Assembly: GCA_964614945.1 (NCBI GenBank)
Contig: CAZTNW010000004.1
Span: 180,231 to 244,230 of the forward strand
DNA: 64,000 nt
Source: CAZTNW01 sp964614945
GTDB lineage: Bacteria > Caldisericota > JANLFM01
Direction of reading: 5' to 3'
Each line of letters begins with the position of its first letter. Positions within the stretch are counted from its first letter, which is position 1. The translations under genes and the position numbers were made by a program. This document shows positions 33,619 through 42,028 of the stretch, piece after piece. The notes below the pieces were generated by a model that was not told where the DNA came from, ran no database searches, and was given only the letters and a program-made list of their open reading frames with translations.

Positions 33619-34257
33619 GTGCGATTATTCGTTTTCGATTGGGACGGTACGATCCTTGATTCAAAAGAAGCTACCCTCAGTGCTTATGAGAAGGTATTCG
33701 TGGAGGCCGGGATCTCTCTGGACCGGCAGAAACTGCTTGCGCACTACTCCCCCAATTGGTACACCACCTATCGCGCCCTCGGCTTGCCGGACGAGCTTTA
33801 CTCCTGGGCCGATCATCGCTGGTTGGAAATTTTTGTCAAGAGCGAACGTTCATTGATTAAGGGGGCAGCTGAGATGCTAAGAGGGCTCCAGGATAGAGGG
33901 TATTCCCTGGCTCTGCTGACTGCGGCGGCGAGGGAACGTATATACCTCGAACTGGAGGAATTTGAGCTTCGTCACCTTTTTCGACAGGTGGTAACGATGG
34001 AGGATTTTCGAGCGCGCAAACCTGATCCAACCCCCCTCTTACATATCCTTTCCTCTTTCGCTGTTGATTCGATGGAAGTGGTATCTGTAGGGGATACAGC
34101 GGAGGATATTGAGATGGGAAAAAGGGCTGGGACTCTCACCGTGGCTGTGCTCGGTCCCTATGTCCAACGCAAGGCCTTGCTTAATGCTCGACCGACCTTT
34201 TTTGTGGAGCAGTTGAGTCAGATCCTCAATTTGATTCCAGATTCCTCGTCAAAATAA
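33619..34257 (+). CDS. HAD-superfamily hydrolase, phosphoglycolate phosphatase-like
   Basis: A HAD hydrolase with motif I VFDWDGTILD at the N-terminus, motif II in LALLTAAARE, a Lys in ARKPDPTPL and motif IV SVGDTAEDIEMG. A Gph/PpaX-like phosphatase is likely; the substrate is uncertain. The frame stays open to TTG 33553, but there is no ribosome site and that start would leave only 14 bp for the divergent promoters. GTG 33619 gives the usual family N-terminus and is my choice. The start is uncertain. Confidence 0.82.
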   Translation: MRLFVFDWDGTILDSKEATLSAYEKVFVEAGISLDRQKLLAHYSPNWYTTYRALGLPDELYSWADHRWLEIFVKSERSLIKGAAEMLRGLQDRGYSLALLTAAARERIYLELEEFELRHLFRQVVTMEDFRARKPDPTPLLHILSSFAVDSMEVVSVGDTAEDIEMGKRAGTLTVAVLGPYVQRKALLNARPTFFVEQLSQILNLIPDSSSK

Positions 34258-34271
34258 GAGAAAGGAAAGCG

Positions 34272-35267
34272 ATGAAACGACTTAAAGTGATCGTGCTAAT
34301 GGGCGGGAAGAGTGCAGAGCGGGAAATTTCCTTGAGCTCAGGGATGATGGTGCTCGAGGCTCTGCGGAGCAGAGGACATGACGCCTACCCGGTAGAGATC
34401 ACCCAGAAAGGTATCTGGCTGAATCCTGAGCGGGCACCGCACGGGCACCTTTCTTCGCTAACCTCATGGGGGGAGGCACTGGGAGAGAGAGCCGACATCA
34501 TTTTCATCGCACTGCACGGCCCCTCGGGTGAGGACGGCACGGTTCAAGGCCTGTTGGAGACGATGGGGATTCCTTATACTGGTTCCGGGGTCCTAGCCAG
34601 CGCGCTGGGCATGGACAAGAGGAGAAGCAGAGTCCTCTTCGCCGCCGAGGGACTAAAGGTCCCACCGTTTCTCGCGCTGGAGCGAAAGCCAGGATCGAAT
34701 CACGCCTATCCGGGGATCGAGGAATTCGGCATGCCTCTCGTGGTCAAGCCGAACAACTACGGTTCATCTCTCGGGATCTCTATCGTACACCGGAAGGATG
34801 GTTTGCCGGAGGCCTTGGAGAGAGCTTTCGTTTATTCCGCGCAAATCCTCATCGAGAAGTATCTAGAGGGGACCGAGATTACTGTCCCGCTCCTGGGGAA
34901 CCACGAAGCGCAGGCTCTGCCGGTCGTGGAGATCGTTCCGCCAGGGCAGTTCTTTGATTACCAGGCTAAATACGACGGGTCCACCCAGGAGGTTTGCCCT
35001 GCCCGGATCGACCCTTCTCTCTTCAGGGAAGCACAATCCGTGGCCCTCGCCGCGTACAAAATTCTCGGCTGCAGGGGTTTTGCCCGCGCCGACATGATTA
35101 TTTCCAAAGGAGAGATATATCTCTTAGAGGTGAACACAATCCCCGGCCTGACTTACCAAAGCCTCTTGCCAAAAGCCGCGCGGGTTATGGGAATGGAATT
35201 TCCGGATTTTATTGAGCGAATTTTAGAGCTGGGCCTCGAGTTCTGGGAAAAGAGGAACCTCCTCTGA
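34272..35267 (+). CDS. ddl: D-alanine--D-alanine ligase
   Basis: A 331-residue ATP-grasp enzyme joining two D-Ala for peptidoglycan precursors. Visible features: VLMGGKSAEREISLSSG at the N-terminus, HGPSGEDGTVQG, GSGVLASALGMDK, the ATP-binding PLVVKPNNYGSSLGIS segment, EKYLEGTEIT, and the C-terminal LEVNTIPGLT with metal-binding Glu/Asn. ATG 34272 follows AAAGGAAAG. The stop overlaps the likely folD start. Confidence 0.95.
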   Translation: MKRLKVIVLMGGKSAEREISLSSGMMVLEALRSRGHDAYPVEITQKGIWLNPERAPHGHLSSLTSWGEALGERADIIFIALHGPSGEDGTVQGLLETMGIPYTGSGVLASALGMDKRRSRVLFAAEGLKVPPFLALERKPGSNHAYPGIEEFGMPLVVKPNNYGSSLGISIVHRKDGLPEALERAFVYSAQILIEKYLEGTEITVPLLGNHEAQALPVVEIVPPGQFFDYQAKYDGSTQEVCPARIDPSLFREAQSVALAAYKILGCRGFARADMIISKGEIYLLEVNTIPGLTYQSLLPKAARVMGMEFPDFIERILELGLEFWEKRNLL

Positions 35268-36136
35268 TCCTGGACGGTAGGGCCTTACAGAGAGAGCTTC
35301 TGGGAATTCTTCGCAGTGAGGTGAAGGTGCTCAGTTTGCGCGGATGCCGGCCCTTATTAGCGGTTTTGCTCTCTAAGGAGGAGGATTCCTCGCAGAGGTA
35401 CGCCAATAGCCTCATCAAATTATCCAGGGAAGCCGGAATCGAAGTGGAATTGAAGTCCCTGAGCGCGGCCGACTCACCTGAGCAGTTTCGCCAATTGATA
35501 GGGCAGCTCAATGCCGACCCGAAAATCCACGGCATTCTGCCGATGATGCCTCTGCCCCCACAGCTCAGCCGAGCCGAAGTCGGCTCTTTAATCGCCCCCG
35601 AAAAGGACGTGGACGGGTTGAATCCTTTAAATATCGGTCGGGTGTGTATGGGCACCCCTCTTTTTGCTCCCTCGACGGCGAGAGCAGTGATGAGACTACT
35701 TGATCGCTACTGCGTTCCCCTTGTAGGAAAACGAGCTGTCATACTTGGTCGCAGCCTGACTGTAGGTCGCCCACTGGCTCTCTTGCTGCTGGCGCGGGAT
35801 GCCACCGTGACGATCTGCCATTCCCGCAGTGCTGGTATAGAGGAGATCTCGCGTGAAGCCGACCTTCTGGTGAGCGCGATGGGAGTGCCCGGCAAAGTAG
35901 GGGCCTCTTTTATAAAACCGGGTGCCACGGTAATCGATGTAGGTACGACTGTAAAAGTGGGCAGGTTAACCGGGGATGTACGCTCAGAAGAAGCAGAGGA
36001 AATAGCCGGAGCGATCTCTCCCGTGCCAGGCGGGGTTGGCCCTGTCACGGCAGTGGTGTTGCTTGAGGCAGTTGTCTCAGCCTGCAAACATCAGACCGGC
36101 GAAATAGGAGCATCTGTAGGTGAGCGTGAACCTTAA
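35264..36136 (+). CDS. folD: Methylenetetrahydrofolate dehydrogenase / cyclohydrolase FolD
   Basis: A bifunctional enzyme interconverting methylene-, methenyl- and formyl-THF. Homology begins before the first ATG/GTG/TTG-type start in frame (GTG 35321): codons from 35264 read L-ILDGRALQREL, which matches the usual FolD N-terminus. CTG 35264, 7 nt after AGAGGA (35251-35256) and overlapping the ddl stop, is the best start, giving 290 residues. Conserved GILPMMPLPPQL, PEKDVDGL, the NADP site LGRSLTVGRPLA and the C-terminal PVPGGVGPVTAVVLLEA are present. An unsequenced or erroneous start base cannot be excluded. Confidence 0.9.
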   Translation: MILDGRALQRELLGILRSEVKVLSLRGCRPLLAVLLSKEEDSSQRYANSLIKLSREAGIEVELKSLSAADSPEQFRQLIGQLNADPKIHGILPMMPLPPQLSRAEVGSLIAPEKDVDGLNPLNIGRVCMGTPLFAPSTARAVMRLLDRYCVPLVGKRAVILGRSLTVGRPLALLLLARDATVTICHSRSAGIEEISREADLLVSAMGVPGKVGASFIKPGATVIDVGTTVKVGRLTGDVRSEEAEEIAGAISPVPGGVGPVTAVVLLEAVVSACKHQTGEIGASVGEREP

Positions 36137-37802
36137 AAAGAAAATTTGGCCAATGATGCAGTGGCCTCTGATCGTGCTGTTATTGAGCCTTCTTTCCTTG
36201 ATCCCCCTGCTCAGGCAGCAGGATTCCTTCTATTTCTACCAGCCTCCTCTCACTCTTCCGCCCGGTTCATACATTGCCGGTGCGGGCACTTATGCCAAAG
36301 TGCTCGTGGTGATCGTAGATGGAATGAGGGCAGATCAGGCAGAAAAACTGAGCCTGTGGCAGGAAAGGAAAGGACGGGGGGCATGGGGGACCCTCCTCAC
36401 TCGGCCTCCTTCCTGGTCGGACCCCTGTTTTTCCACCATTATCACAGGCGCCTGGGCAGAAATTCACTCTGTCAGCTCCAATGAGTTTCAGGGAAAGATC
36501 CCCGTGGATACCATTTCCCGCGCAGCTCAGTCCGTAGGCTTGACTGTGGCTTTTTCCGGCGATGAAAAATGGTTGAGCTTGATTCCCAACCCACCTGATT
36601 ACGGCTTCGGAGAGGATAGCTCCGCGGATCCGGAAGGGGTAGATCTCGCCATTCTCGAGAAAGGGTTGGAATTTCTGGCGAGCGAGCCGGATCTTCTTTT
36701 CCTGCATTTCAATCAAGTGGACCATATCTCCCACCTTCACGGCGTCTTGAGCGCGGAGAGCGATAAGGCGCTGGGCCAGATAGACGATCTCCTCGCCCGT
36801 TTGCTCTCCCGGGTCGATTGGGAGAAATACGTGCTTTTCCTGATCTCCGACCATGGGCATCGAGTGCAGGGAGGACATGGGGGAGACGAGAAAAATGTGC
36901 TCGAAACCCCGCTCCTCGTACTGGGCAAAGGCGTTGTCCCTGGAGGACCTATCTCAGGAAACCAGGTGGATCTGGCGCCGATCTGGGCCGTTTTGCTCGG
37001 CTCTCCTTTCCCCGCATATTCGCTCGGCACCCCCCTGTTTTCCGCTTTCGCCATCGATGAAAAAGAAAGAGCCCTCGCGGGACTTTCCCTATTGGAGACG
37101 AGGGTTCTCTTTGCCCGGGCATACAGCTCCCTTCGGGGAGGATCAATTATTGAAATCCCGGAGCTGCTCCCGGGGGAAGAACTGAAGAAAGGTGAAAAAT
37201 GGGCCGAACTCTCTAACTGGTCTGAGGAGCAGCTCCGGGAGCTGGATAGGTCTATTTTTGAGCTGCGAGAAGCCGGCTTGACGCAGGAGAGGCTCTCGCG
37301 ATTGTGGGCTCCCATTGCAGCCGTACTCGCCTTTCTACTCCTCATCCTTTTGGGCCGAAAAAAGGGATGGCCTCTCGCTCTTTTGGACGCCGCTGTAATT
37401 CTTATGCTCTTCGTGCTCTTCTTCACTTATGTTTTCGGGCAAACTTTCTCTTTCTCCACCCTTCCAGCCGGGACTTTCCTGGCTTTCTTCATTCTTTTCG
37501 CTCTGCCGCTGTTTTTGCCTGCTCTCCTTGTCTTTGCTGCGATCCCCTTCCAGTTACGTCGGAAGCCCGCGGAGGAGCGCCTGCCTTTTGCCGGTCAGGT
37601 GCTTTTCTCGGTGTCTTTCATCCTCCTCGTCCTCTTCTCCTTCGTCTACTACGCCAACGGACTCGTCTCGACCTGGCATCTTTTCGACTTCTCAATTGGT
37701 TTCCTAATTCTTACAGTCCTGCTCCTCCTACTTTTCAACGGCGTCTTTGCGATCCTCATTATTCCTCTGCTTTACCTTTGCTGGAGACCGCGCCATCGAT
37801 GA
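36120..37802 (+). CDS. Alkaline phosphatase superfamily membrane enzyme, GPI-ethanolamine-transferase-like
   Basis: A 560-residue protein with an N-terminal membrane anchor (about residues 12-30), an external metal-dependent catalytic domain (about 55-310) and five or so C-terminal helices (from about 395). Catalytic elements: VVIVDGMRADQ, a probable nucleophile in PSWSDP, FLHFNQVDHISHLHG and SDHGHRVQGGHGGDE. The SDHG...GGHGG pattern and the membrane tail resemble PigN/PigO-type phosphoethanolamine transferases, so it may move or remove a phospho-headgroup on lipids or wall polymers. GTG 36120 is used, with AGGAG at 36106-36110. It overlaps folD by 17 nt and the next gene by ATGA. Confidence 0.75.
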   Translation: MSVNLKKKIWPMMQWPLIVLLLSLLSLIPLLRQQDSFYFYQPPLTLPPGSYIAGAGTYAKVLVVIVDGMRADQAEKLSLWQERKGRGAWGTLLTRPPSWSDPCFSTIITGAWAEIHSVSSNEFQGKIPVDTISRAAQSVGLTVAFSGDEKWLSLIPNPPDYGFGEDSSADPEGVDLAILEKGLEFLASEPDLLFLHFNQVDHISHLHGVLSAESDKALGQIDDLLARLLSRVDWEKYVLFLISDHGHRVQGGHGGDEKNVLETPLLVLGKGVVPGGPISGNQVDLAPIWAVLLGSPFPAYSLGTPLFSAFAIDEKERALAGLSLLETRVLFARAYSSLRGGSIIEIPELLPGEELKKGEKWAELSNWSEEQLRELDRSIFELREAGLTQERLSRLWAPIAAVLAFLLLILLGRKKGWPLALLDAAVILMLFVLFFTYVFGQTFSFSTLPAGTFLAFFILFALPLFLPALLVFAAIPFQLRRKPAEERLPFAGQVLFSVSFILLVLFSFVYYANGLVSTWHLFDFSIGFLILTVLLLLLFNGVFAILIIPLLYLCWRPRHR

Positions 37803-38245
37803 CGATCCTTCCTCATGCTTTAACAGGAGGCTTTGTGGGAGCGTTAGTTCCCAAAAGTAGGGCCCTCGCTTTCCTGGGAGGAATAGTCAGCCATATTTTT
37901 CTCGACCTTGTCCCCCATTGGGACTATCGCACTGCTTGGGCGGGTGCCATCAGCACGGCACTGTCCTTTTTGACTCTGGCTGTTCTCGCCCGACGCTCGA
38001 ACAAGGTGACCATTTTCTGGGGCGGTCTCGGGGGGATGCTGCCTGACCTGGAAGTGGCCCTGGCCTTTTTCGGCCTGATCAGGTCGGACCAGATGGTTTT
38101 CCCCACTCACACCTTTTTGCCCCACCCGCAGGCCTCTTTCTTTATCAGTGCCCCTCTCCAGATTTTGTTCTCTCTCGGATTATTCCTCCTCCTCTGGAAA
38201 GGCTGGCCCTCTCTGAGCGCCAGGCAAGAGGAAAAGCTTGCCTGA
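37799..38245 (+). CDS. Small membrane protein, YdjM-like motif
   Basis: A 148-residue protein I cannot assign firmly. It has about four hydrophobic segments, with His/Asp motifs in the membrane-proximal parts: LPHALTGGFVGA, SHIFLDLVPHWDY and GGMLPDLE. These resemble the LexA-regulated YdjM/metal-dependent hydrolase membrane family. The ATG overlaps the stop of the phosphatase-like gene, suggesting a joint role in the envelope. The last codons overlap the start of the broken metallo-beta-lactamase gene. Confidence 0.65.
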   Translation: MTILPHALTGGFVGALVPKSRALAFLGGIVSHIFLDLVPHWDYRTAWAGAISTALSFLTLAVLARRSNKVTIFWGGLGGMLPDLEVALAFFGLIRSDQMVFPTHTFLPHPQASFFISAPLQILFSLGLFLLLWKGWPSLSARQEEKLA

Positions 38246-38924
38246 GTGGGATTTCATAGGCAAAGACTTCTCGGTGAAAGTGCTTTGCTCCATGAAGGGG
38301 GTCGCCACTCAGATCCTGCTTAAGGCGGAAGAAGTCACGTCCTTCTCGGTTGCGGAGATGGCGCTCTGCGAGATTTACTGCATTCCAGCGAGCCCTGGCA
38401 GGATTCCCTCTCGGCGGTTTTTCTCAGTCATCGGCACCCTGATCACACGGCCGGCCTCTATGCCCTTCTTTCCTACCTTAGGCTCCGAGGGAGGAAGAAA
38501 TGCCTGCATATTGGTTCTCCAGACCCCTTCGTTTTCTCTTTTATTCGCAACTGGCGGGACTCCATTTTCGCCGGATTCCCTTTCGAGCTCGAATTTTGGT
38601 TGGCTCGTGATCAAGCCATCTTCTCCTGTCCTTACTTCAGCTTGCAGGCCGCAGCTGTTCCCCACAGAGAGTGGGCAGTAAATTTTCGTACGGCAATTGC
38701 CCTCCCTGCAGTCTCCTATTCGCTCAGGGGCATAAGGGGGATCATATTTTTTACAGCGGCGACACGGGATGGTGGGATGGCTTGAGAGAATTAGCTCGGG
38801 AAGCTGATCTCGCCATAATAGAGCCACTTTTGAAGGAAACAGGGGTCCGGACCGCCACCTCGCCTTACCTGAAGCCGAGATGATCGGAAGAGAGGCGAAA
38901 CGCTACATCCTGATTCACCGCTGA
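38238..38924 (+). pseudogene. Broken metallo-beta-lactamase-fold hydrolase (RNase Z-like)
   Basis: Four reading-frame pieces join into one MBL protein. The pieces are VKVLCSMKGVATQILLKAEE (from TTG 38238); HVLLGCGDGALRDLL to LSHRHPDH, the zinc motif; SGDTGWWDGL to LAIIEPLL; and HLALPEAEMI to the final stop at 38922-38924. Frame changes fall near 38334, between about 38720 and 38745 (next to G-runs), and between about 38835 and 38856. Each is a shift of the same sign, equal to a one-base loss. The neighbours are intact, so gene decay is more likely than poor sequence. No full-length product can be made. Confidence 0.82.
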
Positions 38925-38952
38925 GGACGAGGATGCGATAATAAAGATCGGG

Positions 38953-39432
38953 ATGTTAGCGGTAAAAGAGTCGGAAAAGGAGTTCATCAGGGTTAAGATC
39001 AGGCCGATGACGGTGCAGGATCTAAAGGGCGTGATGAGCGTCGAGCAATCGGCTTACGCTAGTCCCTGGAGTATTGATGATTTTTATCGAGAAATAACCT
39101 TAAATCAGCTGGCCTTTTACTTCGTAGCTTTAGCTTGGAAGGAAATAGCCGGATTCGTCGGCATGTGGTTAGTGGTGGATGAGGCACACATCACTAATAT
39201 CGCCGTTCATACAGACTATCGCCACAGAGGGATCGGCGAGCAATTGCTGGTATATATTCTGGAGCAGGCCAAAAGCAAAGGAGCACACCGTAGCATCCTT
39301 GAAGTAAGGGTGTCCAACCATAGAGCGCAGAATCTCTACCTCAAGCATGGCTTCCGCTATGTAGGATTACGCAAAAATTACTACCGTGACAACGGAGAGG
39401 ATGCTTTTCTAATGCAGAAGGATCTGGCCTGA
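38953..39432 (+). CDS. rimI: Ribosomal protein S18-alanine N-acetyltransferase RimI-like
   Basis: A 159-residue GNAT acetyltransferase. VRPMT-like RPMTVQDL at the N-terminus, the YASPWSIDDFYREI block, NIAVHTDYRHRGIGEQLL as acetyl-CoA binding motif A, and LEVRVSNHRAQNLYLKHGFRYVGLRKNYY as motif B are all typical of RimI. No tsaB or tsaD lies next to it. Its ATG follows the broken MBL gene by 28 bp. The stop overlaps the next ATG. Confidence 0.88.
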   Translation: MLAVKESEKEFIRVKIRPMTVQDLKGVMSVEQSAYASPWSIDDFYREITLNQLAFYFVALAWKEIAGFVGMWLVVDEAHITNIAVHTDYRHRGIGEQLLVYILEQAKSKGAHRSILEVRVSNHRAQNLYLKHGFRYVGLRKNYYRDNGEDAFLMQKDLA

Positions 39433-39977
39433 TGTATTGGCTCATCCTCGTAGCTGTCTTTTCCGCTCTGCTTTTAGGCAAAATACTCGGGGGTCAATGG
39501 CGAAACCTGGGCCTGCTTCGCCTGCGTCTGTGGCTTATCGTTTTTCTCGCTCTGGCCATTCAGATCTTTCTTTTCCAACCATATTTTGTTCTCAAGGAGC
39601 CGTGGGGCGTTTACCTCTATCTGCTCTCCCTGGTGCTACTTGTTATCTTCGCCGTCGTTAACATTCGACTTCCCGGAATGATCGTTATTTTGCTCGGCCT
39701 ATTTTTGAACCTTGTGGTGATCTCAGCTAACGAGGGGTATATGCCGGTTGATGCCGGAGCGCTCGCCGAAGTGGGTAAAAAAGAAAGCGCTGCTTTCCTT
39801 GAGAAACACGTTATGCTGAACAACGTCAGGTTAATGGGGGACGACACGCGGTTAAACTTCCTCGGCGACCGGATTCTGATCCCTCTCCCTCAGCCTTTCG
39901 GAGCTGTGATCAGCGCGGGGGATGTCCTTCTCTTGCTCGGCCTGTTCCTGCTGGTGATAAAGGCAATACTGCGCTAA
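39432..39977 (+). CDS. DUF5317 membrane protein
   Basis: A 181-residue protein with about five membrane helices. The family features are GKILGGQWRNLGLLRLRLW at the N-terminus, an extracytoplasmic NEGYMPVDAGAL loop and the C-terminal FLGDRILIPLPQPFGAVISAGDVLL. This matches DUF5317 of Clostridia. Function unknown. Its stop overlaps the stop of the converging V-ATPase subunit D gene by 4 nt. Confidence 0.75.
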   Translation: MYWLILVAVFSALLLGKILGGQWRNLGLLRLRLWLIVFLALAIQIFLFQPYFVLKEPWGVYLYLLSLVLLVIFAVVNIRLPGMIVILLGLFLNLVVISANEGYMPVDAGALAEVGKKESAAFLEKHVMLNNVRLMGDDTRLNFLGDRILIPLPQPFGAVISAGDVLLLLGLFLLVIKAILR

Positions 39978-40600
39978 GCTTCCGCGCGCTTCTGCTTCAG
40001 TCTTTTCAGCCGGAAGATGTCTTCTCTTTCTCTTTGCTCAAGGACTGATTTGATGAAGGAGATCTCATTCCGCAGCCGAGGTATTACCACCTGCTCCAGC
40101 GCATTGACCCGGCGGGTGACTTTCTTGATCTCCATTCCCATCTTGCGGATCTTGATCTCGTCGCCGGCAATATCCAACAAATTTTCGATCAGATTTTCAA
40201 AACAGTGCGCGGTCCTGATTGTATAAACGCTTTGCCATTGAGGATTCCAGCCTCGCTCGAAAATGGACCTCTTGATCGGGGGAGAATTAATTTCAGGCAC
40301 CTTCACTCCCCAGATGTTCTTCGTCTGTATTTCCACGGCGATTTCTCTTTTTCCCAAGTTGCCCAGAACCTTAAGTAGATCAGGTCCGGAGTAGGCCTCA
40401 CTCAAGGAGAGATAGAGGTATGCTTCGCGGCTCAGGGCCTCCAGCCATTTTCTTTTATCCATGGCCTGCCGCACCATCTGGAAAAAATCGGCGATTAAGG
40501 CATCCCTTTTTCGTTTCAAGAGTTCTACTCCCTGGTGAGCCAGGGAGACCTGATTGCGCCGGAGAAGAAGGTTCATGCGAGTGGGGCTGATGTTCTCCAT
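39974..40600 (-). CDS. atpD: A/V-type ATPase subunit D (central shaft)
   Basis: A 208-residue, mostly helical protein. It begins with the family pattern SPTRMNLLLRRNQVSLAHQGVELLKRKRDAL and has a C-terminal coiled coil with RRVNALEQVVIPRL. It forms the rotating shaft with subunit F. It is the last gene of the nine-gene ATPase operon, 6 nt after subunit B. Confidence 0.94.
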   Translation of the reverse strand: MENISPTRMNLLLRRNQVSLAHQGVELLKRKRDALIADFFQMVRQAMDKRKWLEALSREAYLYLSLSEAYSGPDLLKVLGNLGKREIAVEIQTKNIWGVKVPEINSPPIKRSIFERGWNPQWQSVYTIRTAHCFENLIENLLDIAGDEIKIRKMGMEIKKVTRRVNALEQVVIPRLRNEISFIKSVLEQREREDIFRLKRLKQKRAEA

Positions 40601-40606
40601 GGTGTC

Positions 40607-42028
40607 TTATGACCTGCCTGATCCCTTCTCTGTCTCCCAGAGGTCCTCCATGTTAAGCAGGTAGTACTTATCCACTTTGTCGCGAGAGATTCTCTTCAGT
40701 TCCCGCTCCGGCAAATGAGAAAGGAGCTGCCAGCCCAGATTCAGGGTATCCTCGATCGCTTGCTCGATGTTCCCCTGGTTGATCAGCTCTTCTTCGAAAG
40801 CCTGCGCGAACCTCAGATACATTCGGTCGCGGGCTGTCAATGCTTCCTCGCCAATTATAGCTACGAGTTTTCTCAGATCACGCCCCGAGGCGTAAGAGCT
40901 GTAAAGCTGATTAGCCCACTCGCGGTGATCCTCCCGCGTGTGCCCGGCGCCGATGCCGTTGTTCATTAATCGAGAAAGGCTGGGGAGGATATCTATCGGA
41001 GGGTAAAAACCCATCCTGTGCAGTTGCCGGGAGAGCACTAACTGGCCCTCCGTTATGTAGCCGGTGAGATCGGCGATGGGGTGCGTGATGTCATCATCGG
41101 GCATCGTCAGAATCGGGATCTGCGTAATAGAGCCCTTTCGACCGTGAATGCGCCCCGCCCTCTCGTAGATCGTGGCCAGGTCTGTGTACATGTAACCGGG
41201 ATAACCACGTCGCCCGGGAATCTCTTCCCGGGCCGTTCCGATCTCCCGCAAGGCCTCGCAGTAATTTGTCATATCCGTCAGGAGTACGAGCACATGATAA
41301 TCGTGCTCGTATGCCAGGTGCTCCGCGCAGGTCAGAGCGCAGCGCGGGGTGAGAAGCCGCTCGATCGTAGGGTCGTCGGCCTTGTTCAGAAAGACCACTG
41401 TTTTTGAGATGGCGCCCGTCGTCTCGAACTCGCGGAGAAAGAAAGAGGCCTCGCGGTGAGTGATGCCCATGGCCGCAAAGACAACAGCGAATTCCTCCTT
41501 CTCCCCCAGGACCTTTGCCTGCCGCACGATTTGTGCGGCGATCTCGTTTGCTGGCAGGCCTGCACCGGAGAAAATAGGTAATTTCTGTCCACGAACGAGC
41601 GTGTTAAAGCCATCGATCGAGGAGATCCCAGTTTGAATGAACTCCTCGGGCTTGGCACGCGAGGTAGGATTGATGGGGGAGCCGATAATCTCCTGGCGGG
41701 CCTCGGGGATGATGGAGGGAAGACCGTCAATCGGCTCGCCCAATCCGTTGAAGCTTCGACCGATCATCTCCCTGGCAACCCCGAGACGGGCAACGTCCTC
41801 CTTCAGGCTGATGGAGCTTTTCGCGATGTCGATTCCCCTTGTTTCCTCGAAGACCTGGATTACAGCATGTTTCTCGGAAATCTCGATCGTCTGACCTCCC
41901 CGGATGGAGCCGTCAGGGAGGTAGATGTTGACCAGGGAACCGTAAGAGAGGTCGGTGGCTTTTTCCACGAACAGGAGGGGCCCGGATACATAAGAAATGG
42001 TATTGTACTTTTTTTGTGTCAGAGCCAT
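40607..42028 (-). CDS. atpB: A/V-type ATPase subunit B (regulatory, non-catalytic)
   Basis: A 473-residue subunit with LPIFSGAGLPANEIAAQI near residue 150 in place of a true P-loop, as in all B subunits, plus LVLLTDMTNYCEALREI, PGRRGYPGYMYTDLATIYERAG and SLSRLMNNGIGAGHT. It alternates with subunit A in the A3B3 head. The start abuts the subunit A stop without a gap. Confidence 0.95.
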   Translation of the reverse strand: MALTQKKYNTISYVSGPLLFVEKATDLSYGSLVNIYLPDGSIRGGQTIEISEKHAVIQVFEETRGIDIAKSSISLKEDVARLGVAREMIGRSFNGLGEPIDGLPSIIPEARQEIIGSPINPTSRAKPEEFIQTGISSIDGFNTLVRGQKLPIFSGAGLPANEIAAQIVRQAKVLGEKEEFAVVFAAMGITHREASFFLREFETTGAISKTVVFLNKADDPTIERLLTPRCALTCAEHLAYEHDYHVLVLLTDMTNYCEALREIGTAREEIPGRRGYPGYMYTDLATIYERAGRIHGRKGSITQIPILTMPDDDITHPIADLTGYITEGQLVLSRQLHRMGFYPPIDILPSLSRLMNNGIGAGHTREDHREWANQLYSSYASGRDLRKLVAIIGEEALTARDRMYLRFAQAFEEELINQGNIEQAIEDTLNLGWQLLSHLPERELKRISRDKVDKYYLLNMEDLWETEKGSGRS

